A stretch of 64,000 nucleotides of DNA from Bifidobacterium asteroides DSM 20089 (GTDB taxonomy: Bacteria > Actinomycetota > Actinomycetes > Actinomycetales > Bifidobacteriaceae), in NCBI RefSeq assembly GCF_002715865.1, contig NZ_CP017696.1, forward strand, positions 1,488,001-1,552,000, read 5' to 3'. Shown in pieces: positions 1 to 7,899 of this stretch (position 1 is its first letter; each line of letters begins with the position of its first letter). The translations under genes and the position numbers were made by a program. The notes beneath the pieces were generated by a model. It was not told the origin of the DNA and ran no database searches. It was given only the letters and a program-made list of their open reading frames with translations.

Positions 1-272
1 ACGATCTGCAGGTGCTTGCTGTAGCCCTTGGAGACGCCTTCGACCATGGAAGCCACGATGGAGCGGCTAAGTCCGTGCTTGGCCTTGGTGGTGCGGTCCT
101 CGTCGGCGGGGGTCATGATGATCTCATTGCCCTCGACCTTGCCGGTGATGCCCTCGGGCAGCGTGTATCCGTCGGAGCCCTTGGGACCCTTGGCGGTGAA
201 TTCCTGGCCCTTGAAGGCCACCTCCACACCTGCCGGAACGGCGATGGGGAGCTTACCAATATGCGATGCCAT
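1..272 (-). CDS. rplF: 50S ribosomal protein L6, 5' part (cut by window edge)
   Basis: N-terminal ~90 residues of L6, a large-subunit protein near the factor-binding region. Translation from the ATG at 272 begins MASHIGKLPIAVPAGVEV, the typical L6 opening, and continues through a KHGLSRSMV stretch usual for the family. It is the last gene seen of the minus-strand S10/spc cluster and follows rpsH by 16 bases. The 3' part lies beyond position 1, so no stop codon is visible. Confidence 0.93.
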   Translation of the reverse strand, partial: MASHIGKLPIAVPAGVEVAFKGQEFTAKGPKGSDGYTLPEGITGKVEGNEIIMTPADEDRTTKAKHGLSRSIVASMVEGVSKGYSKHLQI

Positions 273-288
273 GTTCAGCTCTCCTTTC

Positions 289-687
289 TCACCATACGTA
301 GGCGACGATCTCGCCGCCGATGCCCCTGTCGAGGCATTCCTTCTGGGTCATCAGTCCCGAGCTGGTCGAGATGATGGCGATTCCCAGCCCGCCCAGGGGC
401 ATAGGCAGGGAATCCGACTTGGCGTACCGGCGCAGACCGGGCTTGGAGACGCGCTTGATTCCCTGAATGGACTGACGTCCATCGGGACCGTACTTGAGCG
501 TGATCTCCAGATCCTGCCCGACGCGGGCATCCTTGGCTCGGTAATCGGCGATGAAGCCTTCGCGTTTGAGGATCTGCGCGATGTTCGCCTTGAACTTGGA
601 GTACGGCATGTCGACTGTTTCATGCTTGGCCGCACTCGCATTACGCAGACGTGTCAGCATGTCTGCGATGGGATCTGTCATTGTCAT
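289..687 (-). CDS. rpsH: 30S ribosomal protein S8
   Basis: S8, 132 residues, a primary binder of the 16S rRNA central domain. It starts [18 protein letters not shown] and ends with the conserved GGEIVAYVW. Length and both ends match the family. It lies between rpsZ and rplF in normal spc order. In E. coli S8 represses its own operon translationally; no matching site was identified here. Confidence 0.97.
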   Translation of the reverse strand: MTMTDPIADMLTRLRNASAAKHETVDMPYSKFKANIAQILKREGFIADYRAKDARVGQDLEITLKYGPDGRQSIQGIKRVSKPGLRRYAKSDSLPMPLGGLGIAIISTSSGLMTQKECLDRGIGGEIVAYVW

Positions 688-767
688 GTGGGCTTATGCC
701 CTTCCTCGCCGTGGTTTCCGCCACCGGGCAGCAATCTGCCGGGGCCGCGGACCTTCAGCGTCGATCT

Positions 768-953
768 TTACCAACTGGACTTCGTCACACCCGGCAGCTC
801 GCCGCGATGGGCCTTCTCGCGAAGGCAGATGCGGCACAGGCCGAACTTGCGATAGACGGAATGAGGACGACCGCAGACCTGGCAGCGCGTGTAGCCACGC
901 ACCTTGAACTTCGGCTTGCGTGCCGCCTTGTTTCTCAGAGCGGTTTTTGCCAT
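768..953 (-). CDS. rpsZ: 30S ribosomal protein S14, zinc-binding type
   Basis: Short (61-residue) S14 of the zinc-binding C+ type. Two CXXC pairs are visible, CQVC and CRIC around residues 23-44, which should hold one Zn2+. It begins [19 protein letters not shown] and ends with the typical GVTKSSW. It sits one base after rplE. The Zn-free paralogue that many actinobacteria keep elsewhere is not in this window. Confidence 0.96.
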   Translation of the reverse strand: MAKTALRNKAARKPKFKVRGYTRCQVCGRPHSVYRKFGLCRICLREKAHRGELPGVTKSSW

Positions 954-954
954 T

Positions 955-1527
955 TCAGTTCTCCTTGAAGGGGAAGCCCAGCTGCTTGAGCAGTGCCCGG
1001 GCCTCCTGATCGTTCTTGGTGGAGGTCACCACGGTGATATCCATACCACGCTGGTGATCGATCTGATCAGGATCGATCTCGTGGAACATGGACTGCTCCG
1101 TGAGACCGAAGTTGTAGTTGCCCTGGCCGTCGAACTGGCGGTCACTGATGCCGCGGAAGTCGCGGATGCGGGGCAGGGCCAGGGTCAGGAGACGATCCAG
1201 GAACTCCCACATGCGCACGCCGCGTAAGGTGGCGAAGGCGCCGATGGCCTGTCCCTCACGCAGGTGGAACTGCGCCACGGACTTCTTGGCCTTGGTGATC
1301 TTGGGCTTCTGGCCGGTGATGGCCGTCAGATCCTTGACCGCGCCCTCGATCAGCTTGGAGTCGCGTGCCGCGGCACCCACGCCCATGGAGACCACGACCT
1401 TCTCGATCCTGGGCACCTGCATGGGGTTGGAGAACTTGAACTCCTTCTCCAGCTCGGGCACAATGCTGTCACGGTACTGCTGCAGCAAACGAGGGACTGC
1501 CGGTGCTTCAACGGTGGTATCGCTCAT
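955..1527 (-). CDS. rplE: 50S ribosomal protein L5
   Basis: L5, 190 residues, binds 5S rRNA in the central protuberance. Family landmarks include [18 protein letters not shown] near residue 36 and the KDFRGI-like RDFRGIS stretch. The ATG overlaps the end of rplX by 4 bases (1524-1527), so the two are probably translationally coupled. The first ~20 residues before the conserved core are normal for actinobacteria. Confidence 0.97.
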   Translation of the reverse strand: MSDTTVEAPAVPRLLQQYRDSIVPELEKEFKFSNPMQVPRIEKVVVSMGVGAAARDSKLIEGAVKDLTAITGQKPKITKAKKSVAQFHLREGQAIGAFATLRGVRMWEFLDRLLTLALPRIRDFRGISDRQFDGQGNYNFGLTEQSMFHEIDPDQIDHQRGMDITVVTSTKNDQEARALLKQLGFPFKEN

Positions 1528-1859
1528 GACAGCTCCTTGCCTGACTTCTTGGCGAAGCGGGTGCGCACGACCTTGACCTTGCCGTCACGCGCCTCCTCCT
1601 TGATGTTCACGCCGATGCGGGTCGGCTTCTTGGTCTCCGGGTCGATGACCATCACGTTGGAGCGATGGATGGGCGCCTCGGTCGGGACGATGCCCGACTC
1701 CTGACCCTGTTGGGTGGCCCGCACATGCTTCTTGACGATCTGAATACCCTCGACGATCAGGCGGTCATTGGGCAGAATCCGCAGAACCTTGCCCTCCTTG
1801 CCGCGATCCTTGCCGCGGATGACCTTGACCTGGTCGCCTGTCTTGATCTTGGCTACCAC
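1524..1859 (-). CDS. rplX: 50S ribosomal protein L24
   Basis: L24, 111 residues, an early assembly initiator of the 50S subunit. The N-terminal KOW motif ([20 protein letters not shown]) is plain. It starts one base after rplN ends and overlaps rplE by 4 bases, so it is clearly part of the same transcript. Confidence 0.97.
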   Translation of the reverse strand: MVAKIKTGDQVKVIRGKDRGKEGKVLRILPNDRLIVEGIQIVKKHVRATQQGQESGIVPTEAPIHRSNVMVIDPETKKPTRIGVNIKEEARDGKVKVVRTRFAKKSGKELS

Positions 1860-1860
1860 T

Positions 1861-2229
1861 TCAGATCACCTCCGGTGCCAGGGACACGATCTTCATGAAG
1901 CGCTTGTCGCGCAACTCACGACCGACCGGTCCGAAGATACGAGTGCCACGGGGCTCACGACCGGTGCCGAGGATGACCGCCGCGTTCTCGTCGAACTTAA
2001 TGTAGGAGCCGTCATGACGACGATGCTCCTTGACCGTACGGACGACGACCGCCTTGACGACCTCGCCCTTCTTGACCGACCCGCCGGGAATGGCATCCTT
2101 GACGGTGGCGACAATCACGTCGCCAATGCCGGCATAGCGTCGCTTCGACCCGCCGAGCACGCGGATGGCCAGGATCTCCTTGGCACCCGTGTTGTCGGCG
2201 ACCTGAAGCCGCGATTCCTGCTGAATCAT
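1861..2229 (-). CDS. rplN: 50S ribosomal protein L14
   Basis: L14, 122 residues, which contacts h14 of 16S rRNA across the subunit interface. It starts [19 protein letters not shown] and ends [10 protein letters not shown], both diagnostic. It is the first gene after a 79-base gap holding a strong hairpin (2254-2294) that separates it from rpsQ, the classical boundary between the S10 and spc operons. Confidence 0.97.
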   Translation of the reverse strand: MIQQESRLQVADNTGAKEILAIRVLGGSKRRYAGIGDVIVATVKDAIPGGSVKKGEVVKAVVVRTVKEHRRHDGSYIKFDENAAVILGTGREPRGTRIFGPVGRELRDKRFMKIVSLAPEVI

Positions 2230-2253
2230 TGATTCTCCTTAGCCGCGCTGGTT

Positions 2254-2294
2254 CTCCGCAGATACCCCGCACAGGGGCGGGATGAAATGCGGAG
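2254..2294 (-). other. Hairpin in the rpsQ-rplN gap
   Basis: A perfect 7-base outer stem (CTCCGCA at 2254-2260 with TGCGGAG at 2288-2294) encloses an inner CCCC/GGGG stem. It has no U-tract, so it is unlikely to be a simple terminator. It lies at the S10/spc operon boundary and could be an attenuator, a processing site or a ribosomal-protein binding structure. Confidence 0.5.
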
Positions 2295-2308
2295 CCTGGC
2301 CGAACTTG

Positions 2309-2575
2309 TTACTTGGCGCGCTCGACGATGGAGTCGAGACGCCAGCGCTTGGTCTTGCTCAGAGGACGGGTCTCCATGATACTCACGAAGTCGCCCACAT
2401 GGGCCTCGTTCTTCTCATCATGGGCCTTGACCTTGCGGTTGCTACGGACGACCTTGCCGTACAGGGGGTGGGTCGAACGCTGCTCCAGCTCTACGGTGAT
2501 GGTCTTGTCCATCTTGTCGGACACGACGTAGCCGCTGCGAACCTTGCGGAAGTTGCGCTCCTGCTTGTCAGCCAT
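2309..2575 (-). CDS. rpsQ: 30S ribosomal protein S17
   Basis: S17, 88 residues, a 16S rRNA 5'-domain assembly protein. The sequence [19 protein letters not shown] near the N-terminus is the family signature. It starts 2 bases after rpmC. The hairpin at 2254-2294 follows it. Confidence 0.97.
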   Translation of the reverse strand: MADKQERNFRKVRSGYVVSDKMDKTITVELEQRSTHPLYGKVVRSNRKVKAHDEKNEAHVGDFVSIMETRPLSKTKRWRLDSIVERAK

Positions 2576-2577
2576 GC

Positions 2578-2841
2578 TTACTTCTCCTCAGCTTTGCTTT
2601 CGGCCTTTGCTTCGGCGGGCTCCTGGCTGATGCCCAGCTCGCGCTCACGCAGGACTGTGTACATCCTGGCGATGTCGTGCTTGACGGCCTTGAGGCGGGA
2701 GGTGTTCTCCAGCTGACCGGTGGCCGACTGGAAGCGCAGGTTGAACAGCTCTTCCTTGGACTTCTTCAGGAAATCCTCGATCTCCGCATTGGTCTTTTCA
2801 TTCAGATTCTTGATGGAATACTCGGCTGTTCCGACTGACAT
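2578..2841 (-). CDS. rpmC: 50S ribosomal protein L29
   Basis: L29, 87 residues, located at the nascent-chain exit. The core [20 protein letters not shown] is conserved. An Ala/Glu/Lys-rich tail of about 15 residues makes it longer than the 63-residue E. coli form; such tails are common in actinobacteria. Its start overlaps the stop of rplP by one base. Confidence 0.97.
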   Translation of the reverse strand: MSVGTAEYSIKNLNEKTNAEIEDFLKKSKEELFNLRFQSATGQLENTSRLKAVKHDIARMYTVLRERELGISQEPAEAKAESKAEEK

Positions 2842-3260
2842 CAGATGTCACCGCCTTCACGTGCAATAATCCGGCACTTCATGGGAAGCTTGTCAGTGGC
2901 GCGGCGAAGGGCCTCACGGGCCACATCCTCGCTCACGCCGCCAATCTCGAAGAGCACCCGGCCTGGACGGACATTGGCCACCCAGAACTCGGGCGCACCC
3001 TTGCCGGAACCCATTCGGGATCCCAGGGCGTGCTTGGTCAGGGGGCGATCCGGGAAGACCGTGATCCAGACGCGGCCGCCGCGCTTGATGTACCGGGTCA
3101 TGGCGATACGTGCCGCCTCGATCTGCCTGTTGGTCAGGTAAGCCGGAGCCAGGGCCTGGATGCCGTAATCGCCAAAAGCGATCTCGTTGCCGCCCTTGGA
3201 CATGCCCGAACGACCCGGACGATGCTGCTTGCGGTATTTAGTCCTCTTTGGGATAAGCAC
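2841..3260 (-). CDS. rplP: 50S ribosomal protein L16
   Basis: L16, 139 residues, near the peptidyl-transferase and A-site region. It starts [19 protein letters not shown] and contains [21 protein letters not shown], the conserved functional loop. It begins 3 bases after rpsC. Confidence 0.98.
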   Translation of the reverse strand: MLIPKRTKYRKQHRPGRSGMSKGGNEIAFGDYGIQALAPAYLTNRQIEAARIAMTRYIKRGGRVWITVFPDRPLTKHALGSRMGSGKGAPEFWVANVRPGRVLFEIGGVSEDVAREALRRATDKLPMKCRIIAREGGDI

Positions 3261-3263
3261 GGC

Positions 3264-4109
3264 TCACTCCTTTGCTTCGGTTGCGACGGGTGCCAAGGCG
3301 GTCTCTTCCTGAGCCGCCGCCGGCGGCACGGCCACACCGCTGTTCTGCTTGGCTGCATCCTGCTCGCGACGGGTACGCCCCTCGGAGGGACGGACGCCAC
3401 GACGGGGACGACGATCGCCGCGCCGACCGGGACGGTTGTTCTGCTGAGCCTGCTGCTCCTCGAACTGACGCTCGGTCATATCGCCCTTGTAAATCCAGAC
3501 CTTGACGCCGATGCGGCCGTAGGTGGTCCTGGCCTCGAAGAAGCCGTAATCGATCAGGGCGCGCAGAGTCTGCAGGGGCACACGACCCTCGCGATAGAAC
3601 TCCGAACGGCTCATCTCGGCTCCGCCCAGACGGCCGGACAGCTTGATCCTGATGCCCTTGGCACCGGCCCTCATGGCATCCTGCTGAGCCTTGCGCATGG
3701 CCCGGCGGAAGGTGACGCGGTTGGTCAGCTGCTCGGCGATGCCCTGAGCCACCAGCTGTGCATCGATGGAGGCGTTCTTGACCTCGAAGATGTTCAGCTG
3801 GACCTGCTTGCCGGTGATTTTCTCCAGCTTGGCACGCACGCGCTCGGCCTCGGCCCCACGACGGCCGATGACGATACCCGGCCGGGCGGTGTGGATGTCG
3901 ACGCGCACACGGTCGCGGGTCCGCTCGATGACGATCTTGGAGACGCCTGCGCGCTCCAGGTCCTTGTTCATCTCCTTGCGGATCTTGTCATCCTCAAGAA
4001 CGAAGTCGCTGTAACGCTCCCCCGCCTTGTTGGAGTCGGAGTACCACTTGCTGCGGTGCTCCTCGGTGATGCCGAGTCGGTACCCAAACGGGTTGATCTT
4101 TTGCCCCAT
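3264..4109 (-). CDS. rpsC: 30S ribosomal protein S3
   Basis: S3, 281 residues, part of the mRNA entry site. The start is the ATG at 4109 ([14 protein letters not shown]), which shares one base with the rplV stop; the open frame extends further upstream but only as read-through inside rplV. The KH domain ([18 protein letters not shown]) lies near residue 75. The C-terminal ~65 residues are an Arg/Gly/Ala/Glu-rich tail absent from E. coli and typical of actinobacteria. Confidence 0.97.
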   Translation of the reverse strand: MGQKINPFGYRLGITEEHRSKWYSDSNKAGERYSDFVLEDDKIRKEMNKDLERAGVSKIVIERTRDRVRVDIHTARPGIVIGRRGAEAERVRAKLEKITGKQVQLNIFEVKNASIDAQLVAQGIAEQLTNRVTFRRAMRKAQQDAMRAGAKGIRIKLSGRLGGAEMSRSEFYREGRVPLQTLRALIDYGFFEARTTYGRIGVKVWIYKGDMTERQFEEQQAQQNNRPGRRGDRRPRRGVRPSEGRTRREQDAAKQNSGVAVPPAAAQEETALAPVATEAKE

Positions 4110-4468
4110 TATCGGGCTCCTTCCTTGTCGGCCACCACGACGGTTATGTGGCTGGTCCGCTTGTTGATGCGGGCCGCACGACCCTGGGCGCGGGCGCGGA
4201 ACCTCTTCAGGGTGGTGCCCTCGTCCACGTAGGTCTCCCGAACCACCAACTCGTTCTCGCGGAAGGGCTGGTTTGCCTTGTCCGCCTTGACACGCGCGTT
4301 GGCGATGGCGCTCTCCAGGCACTTGCGGACCGGAACGGCCGCGTCCTGGGGGGCGAACTTCAGAATGGTCACGGCCTCGGTCGCCTGCTTGCCTCGGATG
4401 AGGTCGACGACGCGGCGAGCCTTGCGAGGCGTCACGCGAACGTGACGTGCAATTGCCTTAGCTTCCAT
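4109..4468 (-). CDS. rplV: 50S ribosomal protein L22
   Basis: L22, 119 residues; its beta-hairpin lines the exit tunnel and is a macrolide-resistance site. It begins [20 protein letters not shown] and carries the hairpin region [19 protein letters not shown]. It lies between rpsS and rpsC as usual. Confidence 0.98.
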   Translation of the reverse strand: MEAKAIARHVRVTPRKARRVVDLIRGKQATEAVTILKFAPQDAAVPVRKCLESAIANARVKADKANQPFRENELVVRETYVDEGTTLKRFRARAQGRAARINKRTSHITVVVADKEGAR

Positions 4469-4489
4469 GTGTCTCTACTCTCCCTCGCC

Positions 4490-4768
4490 TCAGCGGCGTG
4501 CTTTCTTGTCGTCCTTCACGTGACCCCTGAAGGTCCGGGTGGGGGCGAACTCGCCGAGCTTGTGGCCGACCATGGCCTCGGTGACGAAGACCGGGACATG
4601 CTTGCGACCATCGTGCACAGCGAAAGTGTGCCCGATGAAGTCCGGGGTGATCATGGAACGACGGGACCAGGTCTTGATGACGTTCTTGGTGCCCTTTTCG
4701 TTCTGCTCGTCGACTTTCTTCTGCAAGTGGGCGTCGACGAATGGGCCCTTCTTGATGCTACGAGTCAT
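4490..4768 (-). CDS. rpsS: 30S ribosomal protein S19
   Basis: S19, 92 residues, in the 30S head. It starts [19 protein letters not shown] and contains the conserved [19 protein letters not shown]. Spacing to rplB (15 bases) and rplV (21 bases) fits one polycistronic message. Confidence 0.98.
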   Translation of the reverse strand: MTRSIKKGPFVDAHLQKKVDEQNEKGTKNVIKTWSRRSMITPDFIGHTFAVHDGRKHVPVFVTEAMVGHKLGEFAPTRTFRGHVKDDKKARR

Positions 4769-4783
4769 CTTTCCGACACTCCC

Positions 4784-5614
4784 TTACTTGCGGTTCTTAC
4801 CATTTGGACGACGACGCACGATCATCTTGTTGGAGGCCTTCTTGGGCCTGCGGGTGCGGACCTCGCCCTTGCCCCAGGGAGACACCGGCGGCTTGCCGCC
4901 ACGAGTGCGTCCACCATGCGGGTGGTCGACCGGGTTCATGGATTCACCACGGGTGATGGGCCTGCGGCCCATCCAGCGGGCGCGTCCTGCCTTGCCGAGC
5001 TGAACGTTGGCATGGTCGTTGTTTCCGACCTCGCCCACCGTTGCGCGGCAACGGGAGTCGACGTTACGAATTTCGCCGGAGGGCATACGCAGCTGGGCGT
5101 AGGCTCCGTCCTTGGCCACCAGCTGGACCGCAGCACCGGCCGAGCGGGCGATCTTGGCGCCGCCCAGGGGCCGCAGCTCAATGGCATGAACGATGGTCCC
5201 GGTCGGGATATTGCGCAGAGGCAGGTTGTTACCGGGCTTGATGTCGGCCTGTGGACCGGTCTCGATGACGTCACCCTGCTTGATTCCCTGCGGTGCGATG
5301 ATGTAGCGCTTCTCTCCATCCGCAAAGTGCAGAAGGGCAATGCGGGCCGAGCGGTTGGGATCGTATTCGATCTCTGCAACCTTGGCGGGTACGCCGTCCT
5401 TGTCCCAGCGACGGAAGTCGATGAGGCGGTACTGGCGCTTGTGCCCACCGCCGCGGTGGCGGCTGGTGACGCGACCATAGGAGTTGCGTCCGCCTGTCTT
5501 GCTCAGCTTGCGAACCAGCGACTTCTCGGGCTTGGAGCGCGTGATTTCGGCAAAGTCCGAAACCGAGGCGTTGCGACGGCCCGCGGTCGTCGGCTTGTAT
5601 GTACGGATAGCCAT
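4784..5614 (-). CDS. rplB: 50S ribosomal protein L2
   Basis: L2, 276 residues, needed for subunit association and peptidyl transfer. It has the usual [14 protein letters not shown] start, [18 protein letters not shown] near residue 53, and the C-terminal [20 protein letters not shown] motif containing the functionally important histidine. Length matches the family. Confidence 0.98.
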   Translation of the reverse strand: MAIRTYKPTTAGRRNASVSDFAEITRSKPEKSLVRKLSKTGGRNSYGRVTSRHRGGGHKRQYRLIDFRRWDKDGVPAKVAEIEYDPNRSARIALLHFADGEKRYIIAPQGIKQGDVIETGPQADIKPGNNLPLRNIPTGTIVHAIELRPLGGAKIARSAGAAVQLVAKDGAYAQLRMPSGEIRNVDSRCRATVGEVGNNDHANVQLGKAGRARWMGRRPITRGESMNPVDHPHGGRTRGGKPPVSPWGKGEVRTRRPKKASNKMIVRRRPNGKNRK

Positions 5615-5649
5615 AATCTAGTTCTTCCTTAACTTTTCTCGGCTAGCCT

Positions 5650-5952
5650 TCAGTTGTTGGTACCGAAGACATCGATCGACTGGCCCTCGGCCACCTTGAC
5701 GATGGCGCGCTTCTCGGCGGCGCGACGACCCCAGCCCGTACGGGTTCGGGTCCGCTTGCCCTGCCGATTGAGGGTGTTGACCGATGTGACCTTCACGTTG
5801 AAGATCTGCTCGATGGCCTGCTTGATGGCGACCTTGTTGGCATCAGGGTCCACCACGAATGTGTACTGGCCGCGATCCGAGTTGGCGTAGCTCTTCTCGG
5901 AGACGACCGGGCGCAGAATGATGTCGTGCGCTGGCTTGTGAATAGCTGCCAT
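5650..5952 (-). CDS. rplW: 50S ribosomal protein L23
   Basis: L23, 100 residues, docking site for trigger factor and SRP at the tunnel exit. The start chosen is the ATG at 5952 ([20 protein letters not shown]), just after rplD. A longer in-frame reading exists upstream but lies inside rplD. The core RPVVSEKSY and [17 protein letters not shown] are standard. Confidence 0.96.
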   Translation of the reverse strand: MAAIHKPAHDIILRPVVSEKSYANSDRGQYTFVVDPDANKVAIKQAIEQIFNVKVTSVNTLNRQGKRTRTRTGWGRRAAEKRAIVKVAEGQSIDVFGTNN

Positions 5953-5957
5953 GAAAA

Positions 5958-6632
5958 TCAGGCCTCCTTGACGGTCTCGGACTTGGCGCCGCCCTTGACG
6001 GCCAGGAAGGCATCGAAGCCATCCTTGCTGAAGACGACATCCTCCGCCGTGACCACATCGTAGGTGTTGAGCTGATCGGCGAAGAGGACATGGACGGTGG
6101 GCAGGTTCCTCACGGAGAGCCACTCGTTGATGTTCTCACGGGACAGCACGACGGTGGTGAATCTGTTGTCGACCAGGGGCAGCAAGGCTGCCTTGGCGGC
6201 CTTGGTGGACGGGGTCTCACCAATGCCGAAGTCGACCACGTGCACACGTCCTGCGTTGACCCGGTCGGACAGGACATAGCGCAGGGCTGCGGCCTTCATC
6301 TTCTTGGGGGTGCGCTGGGAGTAGTCACGCGGCTGCGGGCCGTGGACAATGGCGCCACCGGTCCACTGGGGAGCGCGGATGGAGCCCTGACGAGCACGAC
6401 CAGTGCCCTTCTGCTTCCAAGGCTTGCGGCCGCCGCCGGAGACGGTGGACCGGGTCTTGACCGAATGCGTGCCCTGGCGGGCAGCAGCCAGCTGGGCGAC
6501 GACCACCTGGTGAATCAGCGGCACGTGCGAGCGGACGTCCTCCTCGGCAATGCCGAAGATCTGCTCGGGTGCGTCCACGGTCCCGGTGTTCTTGCCCTGG
6601 GCGTCGGTGATGTTCAGAGTCAACTTAGCCAT
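5958..6632 (-). CDS. rplD: 50S ribosomal protein L4
   Basis: L4, 224 residues, with an extended loop in the exit tunnel. The loop region [18 protein letters not shown] (around residues 65-85) is unmistakable. In E. coli L4 also represses the S10 operon, but no equivalent leader structure could be recognised here. It begins 4 bases before rplC ends. Confidence 0.97.
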   Translation of the reverse strand: MAKLTLNITDAQGKNTGTVDAPEQIFGIAEEDVRSHVPLIHQVVVAQLAAARQGTHSVKTRSTVSGGGRKPWKQKGTGRARQGSIRAPQWTGGAIVHGPQPRDYSQRTPKKMKAAALRYVLSDRVNAGRVHVVDFGIGETPSTKAAKAALLPLVDNRFTTVVLSRENINEWLSVRNLPTVHVLFADQLNTYDVVTAEDVVFSKDGFDAFLAVKGGAKSETVKEA

Positions 6633-6636
6633 GGTT

Positions 6637-7290
6637 TCAGGCTCCCTTCACTGCCGAACGAACCAGGACGATGGCACCGCGGGGCCCGGGCAGGGCACCC
6701 TTGATGGCGATGACGCCCTTCTCGGCATCTGCGGAGACGATGGTCAGATTCTGGACGGTCGAAGTGTCATGACCCATGCGGCCGGCCATGCGCTTGCCCT
6801 TGAGGATGCGGCTGGGCGTGGCGCAGGCGCCCACTGAACCCGGACGACGCTCGTTCTTGTGCGAGCCGTGGGTGCGGCGGTAGGACTTGAAGCCCCAGCG
6901 CTTGATGGTGCCGGCAAAGCCCTTGCCCTTGGTGGTGCCGGTCACATCGACCTCGCTGCCCTCGGGCAACAGATCCAGGCCCAGCTCCTGGCCGGGCTGA
7001 TAGCTGTCGGCGTCGGCGGTGCGGACTTCAACCAGGTGACGACGCGGGGTCACTCCGGCCTTGGCGAAGTGACCGGCCAGCGGCTTGGTCACCTTGGTGG
7101 GATCAATCTGCCCGTAGCCGATCTGGATGGCCTGGTAGCCGTCCTTCTCCTGGTTCTTGACCGCGGTCACCACGTTGGTGGACACGTCCACCAGGGTCAC
7201 CGGGACGAAGAAGCCGTTCTCGTCCCAGACCTGGGACATGCCCAGCTTGCGGCCCAGGAGAGCCTTGCGGTTCCTCTGCTCTTCAGCCAT
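6637..7290 (-). CDS. rplC: 50S ribosomal protein L3
   Basis: L3, 217 residues, an early 50S assembly protein reaching toward the peptidyl-transferase centre. The ATG at 7290 ([20 protein letters not shown]) has a strong GGAGGA ribosome-binding site directly upstream; a longer in-frame start at 7323 lies inside rpsJ and is rejected. The conserved [14 protein letters not shown] and [14 protein letters not shown] segments are present. Confidence 0.97.
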   Translation of the reverse strand: MAEEQRNRKALLGRKLGMSQVWDENGFFVPVTLVDVSTNVVTAVKNQEKDGYQAIQIGYGQIDPTKVTKPLAGHFAKAGVTPRRHLVEVRTADADSYQPGQELGLDLLPEGSEVDVTGTTKGKGFAGTIKRWGFKSYRRTHGSHKNERRPGSVGACATPSRILKGKRMAGRMGHDTSTVQNLTIVSADAEKGVIAIKGALPGPRGAIVLVRSAVKGA

Positions 7291-7306
7291 GCGGTTTCCT
7301 CCTCCC

Positions 7307-7615
7307 CTACAGCTTGATTTCAATGTTGACGTCCGCCGGCAGATCGATGTGCATCAGCGAATCCACAGCCTTGGGCGTGGGATCCACGATGTCGATCAGG
7401 CGCTTGTGGGTGCGCATCTCGAAGTGCTCGCGGGAGTCCTTGTACTTATGAGGAGAACGGATGACGACATACACGTTCTTCTCAGTCGGCAGCGGAACGG
7501 GGCCAACCACAGTTGCGCCCGCGTTCGTCACCGTCTCGACGATCTTCTTCGCCGATTGGTCGATGACCTCATGGTCATAGGACTTTAGCCTGATGCGGAT
7601 TTTCTGTCCCGCCAT
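7307..7615 (-). CDS. rpsJ: 30S ribosomal protein S10
   Basis: S10, 102 residues, first gene of the operon and partner of NusB in antitermination. It starts [19 protein letters not shown] and contains [20 protein letters not shown]. About 280 bases upstream lie between it and the adhE stop. They hold the adhE terminator hairpin and an AT-rich stretch near 7790-7820 that may contain the operon promoter; no clean -35/-10 pair could be assigned. Confidence 0.98.
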   Translation of the reverse strand: MAGQKIRIRLKSYDHEVIDQSAKKIVETVTNAGATVVGPVPLPTEKNVYVVIRSPHKYKDSREHFEMRTHKRLIDIVDPTPKAVDSLMHIDLPADVNIEIKL

Positions 7616-7830
7616 TGCCGTCCGCCCTTTCTAGCGATCTATGAACTGATTACCCAGTCTGTTTCAAGGGCACGGAACGACGGCCACTGGAGACATTCCT
7701 CCCGACAGGCCTCAGCCGGATCCATGCGCAGCCGTGGAGAATCCCGTGGGGATGGGAGTCCTCGCTGCACCCGCTATTGTGATTGACAAAATGCGAGCCC
7801 AAAACAGGCAACTTTCTTATTAAAGCACGA

Positions 7831-7880
7831 GGGTTCCCCTAGAAGAATCCGGGCGTGTCGCGCCTCTTCCAGGAGAACCC
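7831..7880 (-). terminator. Terminator between adhE and the S10 operon
   Basis: A 50-base hairpin with a 16-pair outer stem (two G-T wobbles), from GGGTTC to GAACCC, and an inner GGCG/CGCC stem. It begins 20 bases after the adhE stop. On the minus strand it is followed by a short T-rich stretch (GCTTTAATAA). It probably shields the ribosomal operon from adhE read-through. Confidence 0.7.
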
Positions 7881-7899
7881 CCGGCTCAATTATGGACTG

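Noticed and set aside
3030-4232. 400-codon plus-strand open frame opposite rplP/rpsC
   Set aside because: Antisense to certain ribosomal genes.
7616-7830. Definite S10 promoter
   Set aside because: Several weak TTG.../CAAT-like pairs exist near 7780-7815, but none stands out.
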